Source of the DNA: Gammaproteobacteria bacterium
GTDB taxonomy: Bacteria; Pseudomonadota; Gammaproteobacteria; Pseudomonadales; JAUIKI01
NCBI GenBank assembly: GCA_030430875.1
Contig: JAUIKI010000050.1
Span: 1 to 8,223, forward strand
DNA length: 8,223 bases
Direction: 5' to 3'
The translations under genes and the position numbers were made by a program. Positions within the stretch are counted from its first letter, which is position 1. Each line of letters starts with the position of its first letter. The notes under the pieces were generated by a model. The model was not told the origin of the DNA, did not search any database, and worked only from the letters and a program-made list of their open reading frames with translations. Shown one piece after another: positions 6,324 to 8,223 of the stretch.

Positions 6324-6465
6324 AATATAAGCACCGTTAAGTTGATTAGAGTATTAAACTGCCTAGCCTCTGCTATTATTACAGAAGATAGACTATAAAA
6401 AAACTGGAAATAATAATTGTTAACTAAGCCACAATTTTAGGATGGATAAAGTAAAAAAGGTCCTC

Positions 6466-6987
6466 ATGGATAAAATTATTTTAGCAAGCTTTTTAATTGG
6501 TCTTTTTCTACGCTTCATCAGCTTATGGATTTCTTCAAAAAATCAACAAAAACTCTTGCAAAACAATGCTGTTGAATATGGAAAAACCACCACAAAAATA
6601 CTAGCGTTATTACACATCACATTTTATCTGGCGATATTTATTGAGTGTTACTTTACCAAGCCAGCGTTTGATTACTTAAACATAATTGGAATCGGAATTT
6701 ATAGCTTTTCCATATTAATGCTGTATTACGTCATTTATCAACTTTCCCCCTTCTGGACAGTCAAACTTTTTATTGCGAAAGAGCATAGAATTAATAAAAC
6801 ACTACTTTTTAAATGGATAAAGCACCCCAATTACTATTTAAACATTATTCCAGAATTAGTAGGCTTAACATTGATAACAAAAGCCTACTTAAGTTTTACT
6901 GTTATTTTTCCAATCTATTTAATTATACTTTCACTGCGAATCAAACAAGAAGAACAAGTCATGCGTGAAAAATTCTCTGATTATTAA
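6466..6987 (+). CDS. ICMT-family integral membrane methyltransferase-like protein
   Basis: This is a small, very hydrophobic inner-membrane protein of 173 residues. I chose ATG 6466 because AAAAAAGG (6453-6460) precedes it by five bases. An in-frame ATG at 6442 would add eight residues but has its AGGA directly against the start codon. Membrane segments are predicted at about 3-22, 44-62, 71-92 and 127-157, the last probably a re-entrant pair. The signature of the isoprenylcysteine carboxyl methyltransferase family is KHPNYYLNIIPE (119-130), near the usual 'RHP-Y-g...E', with RIKQEEQ (158-164) at the end of the last helix; these contact S-adenosylmethionine in known members. Bacteria lack prenylated CaaX proteins, so the substrate is unknown; lipid or small-molecule methylation is possible. 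A TATAAA at 6394-6399 could be its -10 box, but I see no good -35. The gene ends 14 bases before the convergent queG stop. Confidence 0.8.
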   Translation: MDKIILASFLIGLFLRFISLWISSKNQQKLLQNNAVEYGKTTTKILALLHITFYLAIFIECYFTKPAFDYLNIIGIGIYSFSILMLYYVIYQLSPFWTVKLFIAKEHRINKTLLFKWIKHPNYYLNIIPELVGLTLITKAYLSFTVIFPIYLIILSLRIKQEEQVMREKFSDY

Positions 6988-7004
6988 TCAGATGAGAAGT
7001 CTCA
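6977..7004. repeat. Two adjacent palindromes at the convergent gene ends
   Basis: CTGATTA (6977-6983) and TAATCAG (6985-6991) form a near-perfect palindrome around one T and include the TAA stop of the ICMT-like gene. TGAGA (6993-6997) and TCTCA (7000-7004) follow and include the TGA stop of queG. Loops are short, so each makes only a four- or five-base hairpin. No T tract follows, so they are not convincing terminators. Confidence 0.35.
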
Positions 7005-8078
7005 ATCAACATTATTTCTTGCAAGCTTTTCTTTTTGTAAATTTATTGCCCAATCAAAATGCTCAAGCAGCCAGTCTTTGGAAATACTTTCTCGCTTCTT
7101 TTCAATTACTCGAATAATCTCCTTATCAAATGGCGCATTACCTAATGCTATAACAATATTACGTATCCAGCCTAAATAGCCTGCACGCCTAATAGGCGAC
7201 CCTACTGTTTTCTCTAAAAACTCCGACTCAGACCAATCAAACAAAGACAACAAACTGGCTTGATCTAAACCATGACGGGGTGCAAAATCAATTTCCTGAG
7301 TTAGTGATGCAAAGCGATTCCATGGACAAACCAATTGGCAATCATCACAACCAAAAATTCGATTGCCCATCAACTCACGAAACTCAATCGGAATTGATCC
7401 TTTGTTTTCAATCGTTAAATAGGAAATACATCGTCTTGCATCTAGTTGATAAGGTGCAATAATTGCTTTGGTTGGACATAAATCAATGCAAGCATGACAA
7501 GTACCACAATGTCCTGACTGGTTTGGTTTATCTGACGGTAACTCAAAATCAATCAATATTTCTCCAAGAAAAAAATAAGATCCTGCCTGGCGATTTAACA
7601 ACAGCGTATTTTTACCAATCCAACCCAAACCTGCTTTTTCAGCAAAAGCTTTTTCAAGCACGGGGACACTATCAACACAAACCCTATAACCAAACTTTTC
7701 GACTTGTTCAGCAATTTTTTTGCCTAATTTCTCTAAACGTTTACGCATAAGTTTGTGGTAATCACGGCCAAGTGCATACCGAGAAATATAGGCTTTCTTC
7801 GGGTCATTCAATACTGCTTGCAAGCTATCATCTTCAGGGAAATAGTTCATTCTGACACTAATTATTGACTTAGCACCCGGCAGTATCTTTGTAGGATTTT
7901 TTCGAATATCTGCATGATTTTGCATATAGGCCATATCACCATGATAATTTTTGCCTAACCAATTTTGCAAATAGTCAACATGATGTCCTGGATCAATATC
8001 TGTCACTTTCAAATCAGCAAAACCCAAGAAAGTTGCCCAGTTAATTATTTGTTGTTTGAGTTCAAGAAAATCATTCAT
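7002..8078 (-). CDS. queG: Epoxyqueuosine reductase QueG
   Basis: QueG reduces epoxyqueuosine to queuosine in the wobble position of tRNAs for Asp, Asn, His and Tyr, using cobalamin and two [4Fe-4S] clusters in the cytoplasm. I start the protein at ATG 8078 (358 residues); an in-frame TTG at 8096 would add six residues and is less likely. Cys191, Cys194, Cys197 and Cys201 form a ferredoxin-type CxxCxxCxxxCP motif. Cys217 and the GCDDCQLVCPWN block (Cys244, Cys247, Cys251) complete the two clusters. Asp136 in VDSVPVLEK is the likely catalytic acid, and GWIGKNTLLL (152-161) is a family block. The C-terminal RRAGYLGWIRNIVIALGN (298-315) is the HEAT-like region. Length and motifs are complete. 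It is divergent from nnr with a 42-base gap, an arrangement also seen in Pseudomonas. No Shine-Dalgarno sequence is visible before either start. Confidence 0.95.
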   Translation of the reverse strand: MNDFLELKQQIINWATFLGFADLKVTDIDPGHHVDYLQNWLGKNYHGDMAYMQNHADIRKNPTKILPGAKSIISVRMNYFPEDDSLQAVLNDPKKAYISRYALGRDYHKLMRKRLEKLGKKIAEQVEKFGYRVCVDSVPVLEKAFAEKAGLGWIGKNTLLLNRQAGSYFFLGEILIDFELPSDKPNQSGHCGTCHACIDLCPTKAIIAPYQLDARRCISYLTIENKGSIPIEFRELMGNRIFGCDDCQLVCPWNRFASLTQEIDFAPRHGLDQASLLSLFDWSESEFLEKTVGSPIRRAGYLGWIRNIVIALGNAPFDKEIIRVIEKKRESISKDWLLEHFDWAINLQKEKLARNNVD

Positions 8079-8089
8079 GATGATATGAT
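8061..8089 (+). promoter_or_regulatory. Extended -10 promoter for nnr
   Basis: TGATATGAT (8081-8089) has the TGn extension followed by TATGAT, which matches five of six -10 consensus bases. TTCAAG (8061-8066), inside the queG coding region, is a poor -35 at 17 bases of spacing, as is common for extended -10 promoters. Transcription would start near 8096. This places the ATG at 8091 before or at the start site and supports ATG 8121 as the nnr start. Confidence 0.4.
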
Positions 8090-8120
8090 AATGCAATTGA
8101 AGATTAATTTTATTTTATTT

Positions 8121-8223
8121 ATGCCAAATTCTGAAATTCTCCCCCAAGCACTATATCACCGCAAAGCAACACGTTTACTCGATCAAACTGCCATCCAAGA
8201 ATTCCAGATTCCAGGATTCACAT
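8121..8223 (+). CDS. nnr: NAD(P)H-hydrate epimerase, N-terminal fragment
   Basis: The gene runs off the right end, leaving 34 residues. The segment LPQALYHRKATRLLDQTAIQEFQIPGFT has the typical YjeF N-terminal start: 'LY...R-LD--AI' followed by 'IPG-T', which precedes the substrate-binding region. In bacteria this domain epimerises R-NAD(P)HX to the S form and is usually fused to the ADP/ATP-dependent NAD(P)HX dehydratase; whether that is so here cannot be seen. ATG 8121 fits the usual N-terminus and the extended -10 element upstream. An in-frame ATG at 8091 would add ten residues but lies at or before the predicted transcription start. The divergent queG neighbour supports the call, since queG and nnr are neighbours in Pseudomonas. 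Confidence 0.82.
   Translation, partial: MPNSEILPQALYHRKATRLLDQTAIQEFQIPGFT

Noticed and set aside
7280..7750. Two plus-strand frames (60 and 95 residues) inside queG
   Set aside because: They are antisense to the iron-sulfur and catalytic regions of queG, with no start signals and no domains.

Overview
The window is AT-rich gammaproteobacterial chromosome. I see no transposase, integrase, tRNA, rRNA or CRISPR array. Every large gene has a recognisable family. The left end (a PP0621-type zinc-ribbon protein, a ThiO-type glycine oxidase and a FimT/GspH pseudopilin) resembles the pilS-pilR-thiO-fimT neighbourhood of Pseudomonas and relatives. The right end (epoxyqueuosine reductase divergent from NAD(P)H-hydrate epimerase) is also a familiar gammaproteobacterial arrangement. 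The low GC fits a gammaproteobacterium outside the high-GC pseudomonads, but I cannot name a genus.

Layout. 1-186 (+): C-terminal end of a PP0621-family protein. 203-1318 (-): thiO, converging on it with a 16-base gap. 1379-1567 (+): a possible 62-residue gene with a good ribosome binding site, overlapping the next gene. 1518-2039 (+): FimT-like pseudopilin. 2040-2330: intergenic stretch with a possible 32-residue basic peptide, a weak terminator and an operator-like palindrome. 2331-4148 (+): DUF1302 predicted outer-membrane barrel. 4261-5625 (+): DUF1329 exported protein, followed by a strong terminator. 5697-6323 (-): beta-class carbonic anhydrase. 6466-6987 (+): isoprenylcysteine carboxyl methyltransferase (ICMT)-family membrane protein. 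7002-8078 (-): queG. 8121-8223 (+): start of nnr, cut by the window edge.

How the genes relate. Most are independent housekeeping functions: thiamine precursor supply, tRNA queuosine, bicarbonate supply, and repair of damaged NAD(P)H. The one set that looks like a dedicated system is the DUF1302-DUF1329 pair. Both proteins carry signal peptides. One has outer-membrane barrel features ending in phenylalanine, and the other belongs to a family often placed near the LolA/LolB fold. Such pairs are known to recur side by side in Proteobacteria, commonly near an RND/MMPL-type transporter and a YCF48-like protein. Neither partner lies in this window, and the pair's cargo is unknown to me. This pair is the best candidate here for undescribed biology.

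Regulation visible in the sequence is modest: an intrinsic-terminator-like hairpin nested in a larger stem between DUF1302 and DUF1329, a clear terminator after DUF1329, and an extended -10 element for nnr next to the queG start.
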